This document shows, one piece after another, positions 1-7,904 of a stretch of DNA of 28,599 nucleotides. The translations under genes were made by a program, and so were the position numbers. The stretch covers positions 1-28,599 of the forward strand of contig JBAYSE010000002.1 of the NCBI GenBank assembly GCA_041676265.1, in the 5' to 3' direction. This DNA is from DUOJ01 sp041676265 (GTDB lineage Bacteria > Spirochaetota > Spirochaetia > Sphaerochaetales > Sphaerochaetaceae). Numbering within the stretch: the stretch's first letter is position 1; each line of letters begins with the position of its first letter. The notes beneath the pieces were generated by a model that was not told the origin of the DNA, made no database searches, and saw nothing but the letters and a program-made list of their open reading frames with translations.

Positions 1-43
1 ATACAAGCCTAAACGATTCATTTTCGTTGCTCTTTACTTCCAT
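1..43 (-). CDS. Possible N-terminus of a gene running off the left edge
   Basis: An ATG at 43 on the minus strand opens a frame that stays open to the window edge and reads MEVKSNENESFRLV. It lies 12 bases downstream of the cysS stop, in the same direction, so it could be the next gene of a cysS transcript. An AGGTGAG stretch upstream could serve as a distant ribosome site, about 11 bases from the ATG. Only 14 codons are visible, so no function can be assigned and the call rests on position alone. Confidence 0.35.
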   Translation of the reverse strand, partial: MEVKSNENESFRLV

Positions 44-55
44 ATGCTCAACAAC

Positions 56-1477
56 TCACCTACCATTTTGGTTACATGTTTTTGTAACAATGGTCCCGTC
101 TACCGTATCTTTTAACGAATAACCCAACTCTTGTACTATAGCACGCAACTCATCGGCTTTGGCATAATCTTTTGCCGCCTTAGCTTGAGAACGTTGGTCG
201 ATTAAAGCTTGTACCTCTGAAGGGATAACAACTTGCTCGGCTTCACTCTCTTTTAGCGACAAAGCCAAGATCTTGTCAGCCTCATATATTACGGCCAATT
301 TCTCCCCACCACTGAGAGCCTCATCTTTTAAAAGGGTCCACAGCAGGGCGAGCCCCCGTGGTGTATTTAAATCATTATTTAGGTGACTAACAAAGGTTTC
401 TACGTATTGCTGAGCTGCAGATGACAGTTTAGTCGGCAAATTGTGCACCTGTTCTTTCAAAGCGACCACCTGATTCACCAACCTCCGGCGGGCACTCCTG
501 GCGGCATCTAAAGATTGCCATGAAAAGACCAGCTGGCTCCGGTAATGACCACCCAAGCAGAAGTAGCGGTAATCCAGGGGGTCGTAACCCCGCTCTCTTA
601 GGTAGGAGAGGGTTAAAAACTCCCCCTTAGATTTGGAGAGCTTCCCTGTTTCGTTGATTAAAAACTCCCCATGAACCCAGTAATTCACCCATTTCTTCCC
701 CGTTGCCGCTTCACTTTGGGCAATCTCATTGGTGTGGTGCACCGGAATGTGGTCAATGCCTCCACAGTGCAGGTCAAAAGATTCACCCAAATATTTCATA
801 CTCATCGCCGAACACTCTAAATGCCACCCAGGATAGCCAACCCCCCATGGGGAGGGCCAAAGCATCGTTTGATTGGCAAACTTAGAGTGGGTAAACCAGA
901 GGACAAAATCTAGGGGATTGCGTTTGTTGGGATCCACGGCAATCCGTGCTCCCGCCTGCAACTCTTCGACGTCGAGCCTGGCAAGTTCCCCGTAACGGGG
1001 CCAAGTATCGATACTGAAGTAGACATTTCCTCCGGCAATATAGGTGTGCCCTTTAGCCTCTAAACGCTCAATCAATTTAATCATATCCGCGATATGTTCA
1101 GTCGCTTTACAGGCCACAGATGGTCTCAAGATATTAAGGGCATCGGTGTCTTCAAAGAAGGCTTGGGTATACATCTGAGCAATCTCGTACACGCTCATGT
1201 TCTTCTCGCGGGCCGACTTTACCATTTTATCTTCCCCGTCATCACCATCATCACTGAGGTGACCCACATCGGTAACATTCATCACGTGAGTCACTTTATA
1301 GTGGTTGTATTCAAGGACCCGTCTTAAGATATCTTCAAAAAGATAGGTTCTTAAATTCCCGATATGGGCATAGTTGTAAACTGTGGGACCACAACAGTAC
1401 ATGAGGGCCTCTCCCGCTTTAAGGGGGATAAAAGGTTCAATTTTTCGACTCATAGTGTTGTAAATGGAAAGTTGCAT
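56..1477 (-). CDS. cysS: Cysteinyl-tRNA synthetase
   Basis: This class I aminoacyl-tRNA synthetase charges tRNA-Cys in the cytoplasm. At 473 aa it has the usual length. The HIGH-type signature reads HIGN at residues 38-41, as is normal for CysRS, and the KMSKS loop reads KLSKS at 279-283. The family zinc ligands are present: C28 (next to C29), C222, H247 and E251, with the spacing known from E. coli. The C-terminal part carries the helical anticodon-binding region. The ATG at 1477 follows a GGAG ribosome site (cgtaggagcagct). It is divergent from murB, with only 61 bases between them. I found no convincing promoter for cysS in that gap, only weak candidates. Confidence 0.97.
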   Translation of the reverse strand: MQLSIYNTMSRKIEPFIPLKAGEALMYCCGPTVYNYAHIGNLRTYLFEDILRRVLEYNHYKVTHVMNVTDVGHLSDDGDDGEDKMVKSAREKNMSVYEIAQMYTQAFFEDTDALNILRPSVACKATEHIADMIKLIERLEAKGHTYIAGGNVYFSIDTWPRYGELARLDVEELQAGARIAVDPNKRNPLDFVLWFTHSKFANQTMLWPSPWGVGYPGWHLECSAMSMKYLGESFDLHCGGIDHIPVHHTNEIAQSEAATGKKWVNYWVHGEFLINETGKLSKSKGEFLTLSYLRERGYDPLDYRYFCLGGHYRSQLVFSWQSLDAARSARRRLVNQVVALKEQVHNLPTKLSSAAQQYVETFVSHLNNDLNTPRGLALLWTLLKDEALSGGEKLAVIYEADKILALSLKESEAEQVVIPSEVQALIDQRSQAKAAKDYAKADELRAIVQELGYSLKDTVDGTIVTKTCNQNGR

Positions 1478-1503
1478 AGCTGCTCCTACGTAAAAATCTG
1501 CCG

Positions 1504-1532
1504 TTGTCTGTCACAAAGTTTTCAAGTATTAT
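1504..1532 (+). promoter_or_regulatory. Predicted sigma70-type promoter of murB
   Basis: TTGTCT (1504-1509), a 17-base spacer and TATTAT (1527-1532). The -10 box ends 6 bases before the GTG of murB at 1539, so transcription is predicted to start at about the first base of the coding region. No ribosome-binding site lies between the box and the start codon. Confidence 0.55.
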
Positions 1533-1538
1533 TGCCTT

Positions 1539-2453
1539 GTGAGTCTAACAATAAGTAATGGAGAGGAAAAAATCAATAAGGGGCACTTAATTCTCAAAAA
1601 TGTCCCCCTCAGTCGCTACTGTACTTATGGTACAGGGGGAAGCTGTGACTACTTTTGTCAACCAAAAAATCTAGAAGAGGTGCAAATTGCCCTCGCTTGG
1701 GCGAAGAAGAATCATCAAAAGGTTACTATTTTAGGATGTGGCTCTAATGTACTTATCAGTGATGCGGGGGTGGAGGGATTGGTGATTATCACAACACTGC
1801 TCACCTCCTACCATGTGAGAGGGACTCTCCTCTGTTGTGAAGCAGGGCTAGCGGTCGATAGCGCCATCAATCTGTCAATTGATAACTACCTGAGTGGCCT
1901 TGAACCCCTCGGAGGGTTACCTGGTAGCGTAGGGGGGGCCGTCTACGGAAGTGCCAGTGCCAACGGACTGGCTATCGCCACCTTGCTTGAGTGGGTCGAT
2001 TACCTAGATTCACAGGGAAACCTAAACCGCTACCACATTAACGGCGGAGGCTTCTCTTATAAGGTTTCCCCATTTACCAACACCACTAACTTTATTTGGG
2101 AGGTGACATTTAGACTAAAAGGGACAAATAATCCTTCCCAAAAACGACGCGAGAAGGAGGAGAGTCGCCTTAAACGTGAAGAGGAAGGGCAATACGCCTA
2201 TCCCAGTGCCGGCTGTATCTTCAAAAACCCACCCCAAGGCCCCGCCGGCTACTTTATTGAAAAAGCGGGCTTTAAAGGTAAAAGACTGGAAGGAGCCCGA
2301 GTAAGTGACAAACATGCCAACTTTATTATTAAAGAGGACTGCCACGTCACCAGCCAGGCAATTTATGAACTAAGTAGCCTAGTACAAACTGGGGTAAAAG
2401 AGGCTTTTGGAATCACTTTAGAGCGAGAGATTAGACTCATTGGTAGATGGTAA
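1539..2453 (+). CDS. murB: UDP-N-acetylenolpyruvoylglucosamine reductase (MurB)
   Basis: MurB is the FAD-dependent enzyme that reduces UDP-GlcNAc-enolpyruvate to UDP-MurNAc, the second committed step of peptidoglycan precursor synthesis, in the cytosol. FAD-binding signatures are visible: GCGSN at 66-70 and GLPGSVGG at 126-133. The C-terminal catalytic segment PSAGCIFKNP places a cysteine (C226) at the proton-donor position that is Ser in many homologues, and E296 in LEREIRL is the expected acid. At 304 aa it has the usual length. The first in-frame start is GTG at 1539, which has no ribosome site but sits right after a -10 box, so the mRNA may be leaderless. An alternative is a non-standard ATC at 1572 behind GGAGAGG (1559-1565). 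The 3' end overlaps the convergent unknown gene by 17 bases. Confidence 0.93.
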   Translation: MSLTISNGEEKINKGHLILKNVPLSRYCTYGTGGSCDYFCQPKNLEEVQIALAWAKKNHQKVTILGCGSNVLISDAGVEGLVIITTLLTSYHVRGTLLCCEAGLAVDSAINLSIDNYLSGLEPLGGLPGSVGGAVYGSASANGLAIATLLEWVDYLDSQGNLNRYHINGGGFSYKVSPFTNTTNFIWEVTFRLKGTNNPSQKRREKEESRLKREEEGQYAYPSAGCIFKNPPQGPAGYFIEKAGFKGKRLEGARVSDKHANFIIKEDCHVTSQAIYELSSLVQTGVKEAFGITLEREIRLIGRW

Positions 2454-3684
2454 GGGAGAGGGAAAGGGCCCCAACACTGTTCAGCTGCCCTTTAAAACGC
2501 CAGTTTTTACCAACTTTAGCTACGGTAACGTCAGCTTTCATTTCCGTCATAGTATAGCTAATATTTAAAGTCAAATTAGTTTGAGTGGTCAATTTGTAGT
2601 TGAGAGCGAGCCTTCCGCTCGGCTCACACTTCTCTCTGAAGGTAAAAGTTTGCTCAATTTTTAGGTCAACCCCTTTGAACTCTAACGCCTGATTAACAAT
2701 AAACTGTGTTTTTTCGCTCACCGACAAAGACCGGTTGTAACGACGCTCATAGCGACCTATCAGCGCAATCTCCCCTCGCCAAGAGAGTTCTCCTTTCAAA
2801 GAAATTACCCTGCGTTGCCCCTTCTGGGCATAAACTGGCGCCCTATAAAGCTTATCGTTGCCTGTAAAAGAAAGTTTAAAACCTCGGTAATTTCCCGTTA
2901 AACTCAGCTCACACAACTCAAGGGGGCCCTCCTCCGTTTTATAGGCTAACGCTCCCACAGCCCCTAAATAGAGGGGCAGTTCAATGCGCTTAAAATTTAT
3001 TTTGAAAAAGGGGGAGGCATAATCGTAGCAGACCACATTACTTAGTGCAAATCCACCCAGATAATCATAGGTTAACCGCAGTAGTAAAGAGATACCACTC
3101 CTATTGTAACTCAAGTAGGTAACGGCCCCCTTCTCTAGGGGGAGCGCCCCATAGGGGATTTTTAAGCCTCGCTCCTCTTTTGTATTGTTTACCAGTAGAA
3201 GGAGAGCGCCACTTAAATCGTTCCATTTAAAGGCGCTTACCCCTCCCCCGGGAAGAGTAGCCAAATAGAGGAGTGCCGAGCCCCTCTCCCACAAGAGCCC
3301 CGCCATAAAATCGCTTTGATCACAAAAGGTAGCCCTCAGTTTTGGTGAGCCGGTCGAATGGGGGGTTGCAAGGGCAAATCCCCAGGTAAAAAGGGGTGCG
3401 AGGTAGGTGTTACCTCGCAGGTTGCCTAAAGCGCAAGAGAGAGAATCTGTAAAATTACAGATCATACGTGCCTCCCCCTTGGGTGTAATTACCGGCGGTT
3501 CATCTGCCCTTAAGGCGAGCATCACCGAGGTGTTGACCTCTAAAAAATGATAATTGAGAGGAGGTAAACTGAAGAGAATTTTATCCTCCTTGGCACTTAG
3601 AGTCCTCTCAATTTTCCAAAGGGCATTAAGGGGCAAAAGGGTGATGAAAAGAGCAGTAGTTAGACAAATTATCCTCTTTCCCAT
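2437..3684 (-). CDS. Secreted protein of unknown function, possibly an outer-membrane beta-barrel
   Basis: I do not recognise this 415 aa protein. The N-terminus is a clear signal peptide: MGKR, a hydrophobic stretch to about residue 20, and a likely cleavage site after LNA near residue 21. The rest is built of short alternating polar and hydrophobic segments with many aromatic, Tyr, Thr and Ser residues (for example around 300-415, ending LSLTIYQ), as in outer-membrane beta-barrels. It has no lipobox and does not end in Phe. A spirochaete outer-membrane protein would fit, but this is inferred from composition only. It stands alone between murB and ackA. The ATG at 3684 has no obvious ribosome site, only AT-rich sequence. 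Its stop lies inside the end of murB. Confidence 0.75.
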   Translation of the reverse strand: MGKRIICLTTALFITLLPLNALWKIERTLSAKEDKILFSLPPLNYHFLEVNTSVMLALRADEPPVITPKGEARMICNFTDSLSCALGNLRGNTYLAPLFTWGFALATPHSTGSPKLRATFCDQSDFMAGLLWERGSALLYLATLPGGGVSAFKWNDLSGALLLLVNNTKEERGLKIPYGALPLEKGAVTYLSYNRSGISLLLRLTYDYLGGFALSNVVCYDYASPFFKINFKRIELPLYLGAVGALAYKTEEGPLELCELSLTGNYRGFKLSFTGNDKLYRAPVYAQKGQRRVISLKGELSWRGEIALIGRYERRYNRSLSVSEKTQFIVNQALEFKGVDLKIEQTFTFREKCEPSGRLALNYKLTTQTNLTLNISYTMTEMKADVTVAKVGKNWRFKGQLNSVGALSLSLTIYQ

Positions 3685-3792
3685 AATTAATTAAGGCCAA
3701 AATTGACTCTTTTACTTCAAAGTCATTGATTTTTAGCTCCCAACATGGCAGAATAATTTTTGGTTAATTTTAGCCTATCTCTTTTTGGTTGC

Positions 3793-3798
3793 AGGAGG
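3793..3798 (+). promoter_or_regulatory. Ribosome-binding site that fixes the ackA start
   Basis: AGGAGG lies 5 bases before the ATG at 3804. It supports that ATG over the in-frame TTG at 3789, which would place the ribosome site inside the coding region. Confidence 0.85.
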
Positions 3799-3803
3799 CT
3801 TCC

Positions 3804-5138
3804 ATGGTTATTCTCACCCTTAATTGCGGTAGTTCGTCCGCAAAATACCAAGTTTACGACTGGGAAAATAAAAATGTTTTAGCTGTTGGTATCGTTGAAC
3901 GGATTGGTTTAGACTATTCAGTAATTGAACACCGCAGTGCTAATAATGGCCTTTACAGCGAGAAGATCTCTAGCCCGACACATCGTGAAGCAATTGAGTT
4001 TATCATCAAGATTTTAACTGACCCGCTCTATGGAGTCATCAGTGACGTAAAAGAGATTGGAGCTGTGGGACACCGGGTTCTGCATGGAGGGGAGCGTTTT
4101 ACCCAGTCGGTCTTGGTCGACGATGAAGTTGTCGCTGTCTTAAAGGAGTTAATTCCACTGGGACCCCTTCACATGCCACCCAATATTATGGGAATCGAGG
4201 CTGCCCGCAAAGTCATGGGGGATGTGCCCCATGCCATTGTGATGGATACCGCTTGGCATCAAACCATGCCCGCCTTCGCCTATATGTACGCCACCCCCTA
4301 TGAGTGGTACAAGAACTTTAATGTCCGCCGTTACGGCTTTCATGGCACTAGTTTCCTCTACACCGCCAAAAGGGCGGCTGTCCTTTTGGGTAAAGACCCC
4401 ATGGAGACAAATCTGATCATCTGCCACATCGGAAATGGAGCCTCAATTTCGGCCGTTAAAAACGGAGTTGCCGTCGACACCAGTATGGGATTAACTCCCT
4501 TAGAGGGGTTGGTAATGGGTTCTCGCTCAGGTGACCTAGACCCGGCAATCCTCCCTTTTATTATGAACAGGACCGGCATGAGTGCCTCCGAAATGGACAA
4601 TACCCTCAATAAAAAGAGTGGCTTAATTGGCATTTGTGGTATCTCTGACCGCCGTGATGTCAAGGCCGCGGCTGCGGAGGGGAATGAAAAAGCACAGCTC
4701 GCCATTGAAATGGAATGCCACCGTCTGAAGAAATATATCGGAGCCTATGCTGCCGAGCTAGGCCGGGTAGATGCCCTAGTCTATACCGCAGGAGTTGGCG
4801 AGATGGCTCCCCATATCAGGGAGGGGGCGACCAAGGGTCTCGATATCATGGGGATTAAAATCGACTTAGAAAAGAACAATATCGCCCAGTGCCGCAATGG
4901 TGAATTAGAAATTAGTAGTGATGACTCCCCCACAAAGATTTTTGTAATCCCCACCGATGAGGAGTTGGTGATGACCGAAGATGCCCATGCTTTAATGAAT
5001 GGGACCTACGATGTACACACCAATTTTACCTATTCATTCCAATCTAAGGATTATGTAAACAAAGCGCGAGCACTGGCTTTAGAGGATGATTTAAAACAAA
5101 AACCGGCCCTTAAGGCGATTTTGGCGACTCCCCGCTAA
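3804..5138 (+). CDS. ackA: Acetate kinase
   Basis: Acetate kinase interconverts acetyl phosphate plus ADP and acetate plus ATP, the final ATP-yielding step of acetate fermentation. The ASKHA-fold signatures are present in order: N-terminal LTLNCGSSSAKY, GHRVLHGGE, MDTAWHQTMP, YGFHGTS, HIGNGAS, the long DTSMGLTPLEGL segment, and AGVGE. The 444 aa product is about 40 residues longer than typical AckA because of a C-terminal tail rich in Lys, Ala and Leu. I place the start at ATG 3804, which has a perfect AGGAGG. The gene is not next to a phosphotransacetylase gene in this window. Its last 29 bases overlap the convergent Cmk-like gene. Confidence 0.96.
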   Translation: MVILTLNCGSSSAKYQVYDWENKNVLAVGIVERIGLDYSVIEHRSANNGLYSEKISSPTHREAIEFIIKILTDPLYGVISDVKEIGAVGHRVLHGGERFTQSVLVDDEVVAVLKELIPLGPLHMPPNIMGIEAARKVMGDVPHAIVMDTAWHQTMPAFAYMYATPYEWYKNFNVRRYGFHGTSFLYTAKRAAVLLGKDPMETNLIICHIGNGASISAVKNGVAVDTSMGLTPLEGLVMGSRSGDLDPAILPFIMNRTGMSASEMDNTLNKKSGLIGICGISDRRDVKAAAAEGNEKAQLAIEMECHRLKKYIGAYAAELGRVDALVYTAGVGEMAPHIREGATKGLDIMGIKIDLEKNNIAQCRNGELEISSDDSPTKIFVIPTDEELVMTEDAHALMNGTYDVHTNFTYSFQSKDYVNKARALALEDDLKQKPALKAILATPR

Positions 5139-5766
5139 GTCTCTTTTGCTCAGTGAAGCTAATCAACTGCTTGATTAATTCAATGGAGAGCTCAATACCG
5201 AGCTTTCCAGAATTAAGGGTTAAGTCGTAACAACTGGCTACCCCCCATGTCCCGGCGGCGTAATAATCGTGGTACTTACGCCGTTCTCGGTCGTATTTAG
5301 CGATTCTAGAGAGGGCTTCTTCTTTTTTAATATTCTCATACTCGGCTATTCTCTGTGCTCTAAACTCTTGTGAGGCGTGGATGAATATTGAGATATGGTA
5401 AGGATGTTCTTTCAAAATATAATCGCTGCAGCGACCGACGAAGACGCAAGGCCCTTCATCTGCCAATTTTTTTATCAATTCGTATTGGGTTAAAAACAGT
5501 GTATCGCTCAAAGGCATGTTGTAAATGGTAGTAGAAGGGTGCCCAAAGGCAGGGACATTGGTAGGAGTTGTGTAGAGAAACCGGCTAGTGGCCTTCTCAT
5601 CCAAACTTTCAAGTACCTGTTTACTCATTCCACTCTTTTCAGCTGCCATTGTAATTAAGGCGCTGTCGTAGAAGGGGATACCCAAAGCCTCTGCAAGGCC
5701 GTGACCAATTTCACGTCCCCCACTGCCGAACTGACGACTTATTGAAATAACAGAGTTTATTTCCAT
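5110..5766 (-). CDS. Cytidylate kinase-like family protein
   Basis: This 218 aa protein resembles the cytidylate kinase-like family (AAA_26 type) rather than true Cmk. The N-terminal ISRQFGSGGREIG segment takes the place of a standard Walker A and lacks the GKS/GKT lysine, which is characteristic of this family. It is followed by the usual LGIPFYD and the helix with AAEKSGMS. A VFVGRCSDY segment near residue 110 and an arginine-rich lid (YDRERRKYHDYY) also fit. The physiological substrate is not known. It is the last gene of the long minus-strand cluster, 63 bases after the DUF1846 gene. Its ATG has a GGAG site (ggagatattt). The 3' end overlaps ackA by 29 bases. It is one of two Cmk-related genes in the window. 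Confidence 0.85.
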   Translation of the reverse strand: MEINSVISISRQFGSGGREIGHGLAEALGIPFYDSALITMAAEKSGMSKQVLESLDEKATSRFLYTTPTNVPAFGHPSTTIYNMPLSDTLFLTQYELIKKLADEGPCVFVGRCSDYILKEHPYHISIFIHASQEFRAQRIAEYENIKKEEALSRIAKYDRERRKYHDYYAAGTWGVASCYDLTLNSGKLGIELSIELIKQLISFTEQKRLSGESPKSP

Positions 5767-5829
5767 AAATATCTCCTCGCTACCCCTATTGTAATATGAA
5801 TAGAAGGAGAGGGAAAGGGGAAATAAACT

Positions 5830-7335
5830 CTACTCGTCGTGCAGATTGGCCGATGGATACTTGGGCTCGCTGGTGGTGTGAAGACCCAATTTTCTGAGCC
5901 CATTAGCGTCCCCAATGGAAGGCAAGTGGGTCAAGTGTACTTCACACCCACTTAAATTGGGCAACTGCTCTAAGGCCGCTTGCGCTGAAGGGTTAATGGG
6001 GGCACTCATCGCCAAACAGATGAGAGTCTCGTCCAAATCCAAGCTCACCCGCTTACCACTCAAAATATTCTTCTTCAGTAACCTAATCGACTCAATCGTC
6101 TGTTTCGGTATAAGGTCAATATTTTTAGGAATCCCGGCCAACTTTTTAGCAGCGTTCAAGATTAAGGCAGAAGCGGCGTGCAGGGTCTCTGAGTTTGCCC
6201 CACTCACCAAAGAGCCATCTTTGAGAGCAATCGCAGCGGCACACACTATACCATCACGACCTTTACCGCGGGCAACCGCATTTTTGAGGGCTTCTCTAGC
6301 CGCCGGCACAGTTTTACGCATCTCAGTGTCGAGGTGGAGTGACTCTAAGATTAACTTAATCCTGCGAATAGCCTCTAAAGAGCCGATACCTTGAGCATAA
6401 TCACTAGCCGCAGCATAGTAGCGCCTAATAATCTCTTGGGAGGCGGCTTGCCTAACCGCGTCATCATCGACAATCACATCCCCGCAGCGGTTGATTCCCA
6501 TATCGGTAGGCGACTTGTAAAAAGCAGGCTGGCCGGTAATTCTCTCTAAGATTCTCTTCAATAGTGGAAAGGCCTCCATATCACGGCTGTAAGAGACCGC
6601 CTGTTGCCCATAAGCTGAGAGATGGTAGTGGTCAATTTGATTAGTGTCACCGAGATCTGCAGTGGCCGCCTCATAGGCCATGTTAGCCGGATGGTCGATC
6701 GGAAGATTATAGATGGGAAATGTCTCAAATTTAGCGTATCCACTCTTTATTCCATTGCGGTAATCGTGGTAGAGCTGGGAGAGGCAGGTGGCCAGTTTAC
6801 CACTGCCGGGGCCCGGGGCTGTCACCAACACCACCGGTTGAGTTGTCTCTATGTAGGGGTTAGCTCCGTAGCCATCATCACTAACAATGATGTCGATGTC
6901 CGTCGGGTATCCGTCGGTAGCCTTATGGATGTAGGTTTTAATCCCCCTCCGGTTGAGTCGGTTCATAAATTGAACGGCCGATGGCTGATTATTAAAACGG
7001 GTAATGACGACGCCGGTAACCGACAAATCCCATTCTCCGAAGTCGTCAATCATTTTAAAGACATCGGTGTCGTAAGTTATACCGAAGTCACTCCTAATTT
7101 TACGCCGCTCGATATCGTCGGCATAGATACAGACAATAATATCAATTTTATCCTTTAGGGATTGGAGAACGCGCATCTTAACGTTGGGGTCGTAACCCGG
7201 TAGAACACGCGAAGCGTGGTAATCAAACAGGAGCTTGCCACCACACTCTAGGTAGAGCTTCCCTTCACACTGCCCTAATCGCTCTAGAATGGCTTCCCCC
7301 TGTTCCTTAAGATAGCGCTCATTGTCAAATCCCAT
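5830..7335 (-). CDS. DUF1846 family protein
   Basis: This is a 501 aa cytosolic protein of the DUF1846 family, recognised from the N-terminal GFDNERYLKEQ, the LYLECGGKLLFDYHASRVLPG segment, the TAPGPGSGK loop near residue 170 and the SPTDMGINRCG motif. DUF1846 proteins are conserved in Firmicutes, spirochaetes and other anaerobes. Their function is not established, and the GPGSGK loop suggests phosphate or nucleotide binding. The length matches the family (about 500 aa). The ATG at 7335 has only a G-rich weak site (AAGGGG) and starts 11 bases after the DJ-1 gene, so co-transcription and possibly coupling are likely. Confidence 0.9.
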   Translation of the reverse strand: MGFDNERYLKEQGEAILERLGQCEGKLYLECGGKLLFDYHASRVLPGYDPNVKMRVLQSLKDKIDIIVCIYADDIERRKIRSDFGITYDTDVFKMIDDFGEWDLSVTGVVITRFNNQPSAVQFMNRLNRRGIKTYIHKATDGYPTDIDIIVSDDGYGANPYIETTQPVVLVTAPGPGSGKLATCLSQLYHDYRNGIKSGYAKFETFPIYNLPIDHPANMAYEAATADLGDTNQIDHYHLSAYGQQAVSYSRDMEAFPLLKRILERITGQPAFYKSPTDMGINRCGDVIVDDDAVRQAASQEIIRRYYAAASDYAQGIGSLEAIRRIKLILESLHLDTEMRKTVPAAREALKNAVARGKGRDGIVCAAAIALKDGSLVSGANSETLHAASALILNAAKKLAGIPKNIDLIPKQTIESIRLLKKNILSGKRVSLDLDETLICLAMSAPINPSAQAALEQLPNLSGCEVHLTHLPSIGDANGLRKLGLHTTSEPKYPSANLHDE

Positions 7336-7346
7336 ACCCCTTACCC

Positions 7347-7904
7347 CTACTCGAATAGAATTGATTTAGCAATTTCATCACTCAACTGCTTTGAGTCGAG
7401 AGCACTGACAATCGCTAGGGCAAATTCAGTGGCACATCCCGCGGCTCTGGCAGTGATTAAGTTCCCATCCACGCAAACTCTCTCATCGGAGAAAACAAAG
7501 TTGGGCACATATTCTTCAACTCCCGGATAGCAGACAGCCTTGTGCCCTTCAAGTAAACCGGCCGGTCCCAAAACAACCGCAGGGGAGGCACAAATAGCCG
7601 CTATTACCCCCCCTTGATTAGCAATCAACAACATTTTCTCGTTAATCGCCCAAGACTCTGCCAGATTTTGTGCCCCTAGACTCCCCCCGGGGAGAACAAT
7701 TGCTTGGAAGTTGGTATCGACTTCATCAACCAACACCTCACACACAACTTTAATACCGTGAGCGCCGGTAATCTCTTTTTCACCAACTCCGGCCACGACA
7801 ACTTCCCAACCGGCACGGCGGAAAATATCGATAGGGGTAATGGCTTCTATCTCTTCAAATCCATTGGCCAGTGGGACCAAAACTCTAATTTTTGAATTAC
7901 GCAT
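7347..7904 (-). CDS. DJ-1/PfpI family protein
   Basis: This 185 aa protein belongs to the class I glutamine amidotransferase-like DJ-1/YajL group. Members are described variously as chaperones, glyoxalase-like or deglycase enzymes, and the activity here cannot be decided from sequence. The nucleophile elbow AAICASPAV carries the conserved cysteine (C105), and the conserved Glu pair sits in NGFEEIEA (E17/E18). The usual second motif, ITSRGPGTALEFAL, here reads ITARAAGCATEFAL. The ATG at 7904 has a strong AGGAGG site and overlaps the end of the DAHP synthase gene by 8 bases, so the two are co-transcribed and probably translationally coupled. Confidence 0.92.
   Translation of the reverse strand: MRNSKIRVLVPLANGFEEIEAITPIDIFRRAGWEVVVAGVGEKEITGAHGIKVVCEVLVDEVDTNFQAIVLPGGSLGAQNLAESWAINEKMLLIANQGGVIAAICASPAVVLGPAGLLEGHKAVCYPGVEEYVPNFVFSDERVCVDGNLITARAAGCATEFALAIVSALDSKQLSDEIAKSILFE

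Noticed and set aside
3704..3725. Inverted repeat TGACT-N12-AGTCA upstream of ackA
   Set aside because: Only 5 bases per arm, expected by chance in this AT-rich gap.
3726..3748. Possible ackA promoter (TTGATT-17-CAGAAT)
   Set aside because: Both boxes match poorly and other weak combinations in the gap are equally good.
3789..3803. In-frame TTG that would extend acetate kinase by 5 residues
   Set aside because: The perfect AGGAGG would then lie inside the gene, and the ATG at 3804 gives the conserved N-terminus.
4358..4705. 115-codon frame opposite acetate kinase
   Set aside because: Shadow of a well-supported gene; no ribosome site or family resemblance.
5160..5177. Hairpin TAATCAA-CTGC-TTGATTA just after ackA, considered as a terminator
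   Set aside because: The stem is AT-rich with no following T-run and lies within the coding region of the convergent gene.
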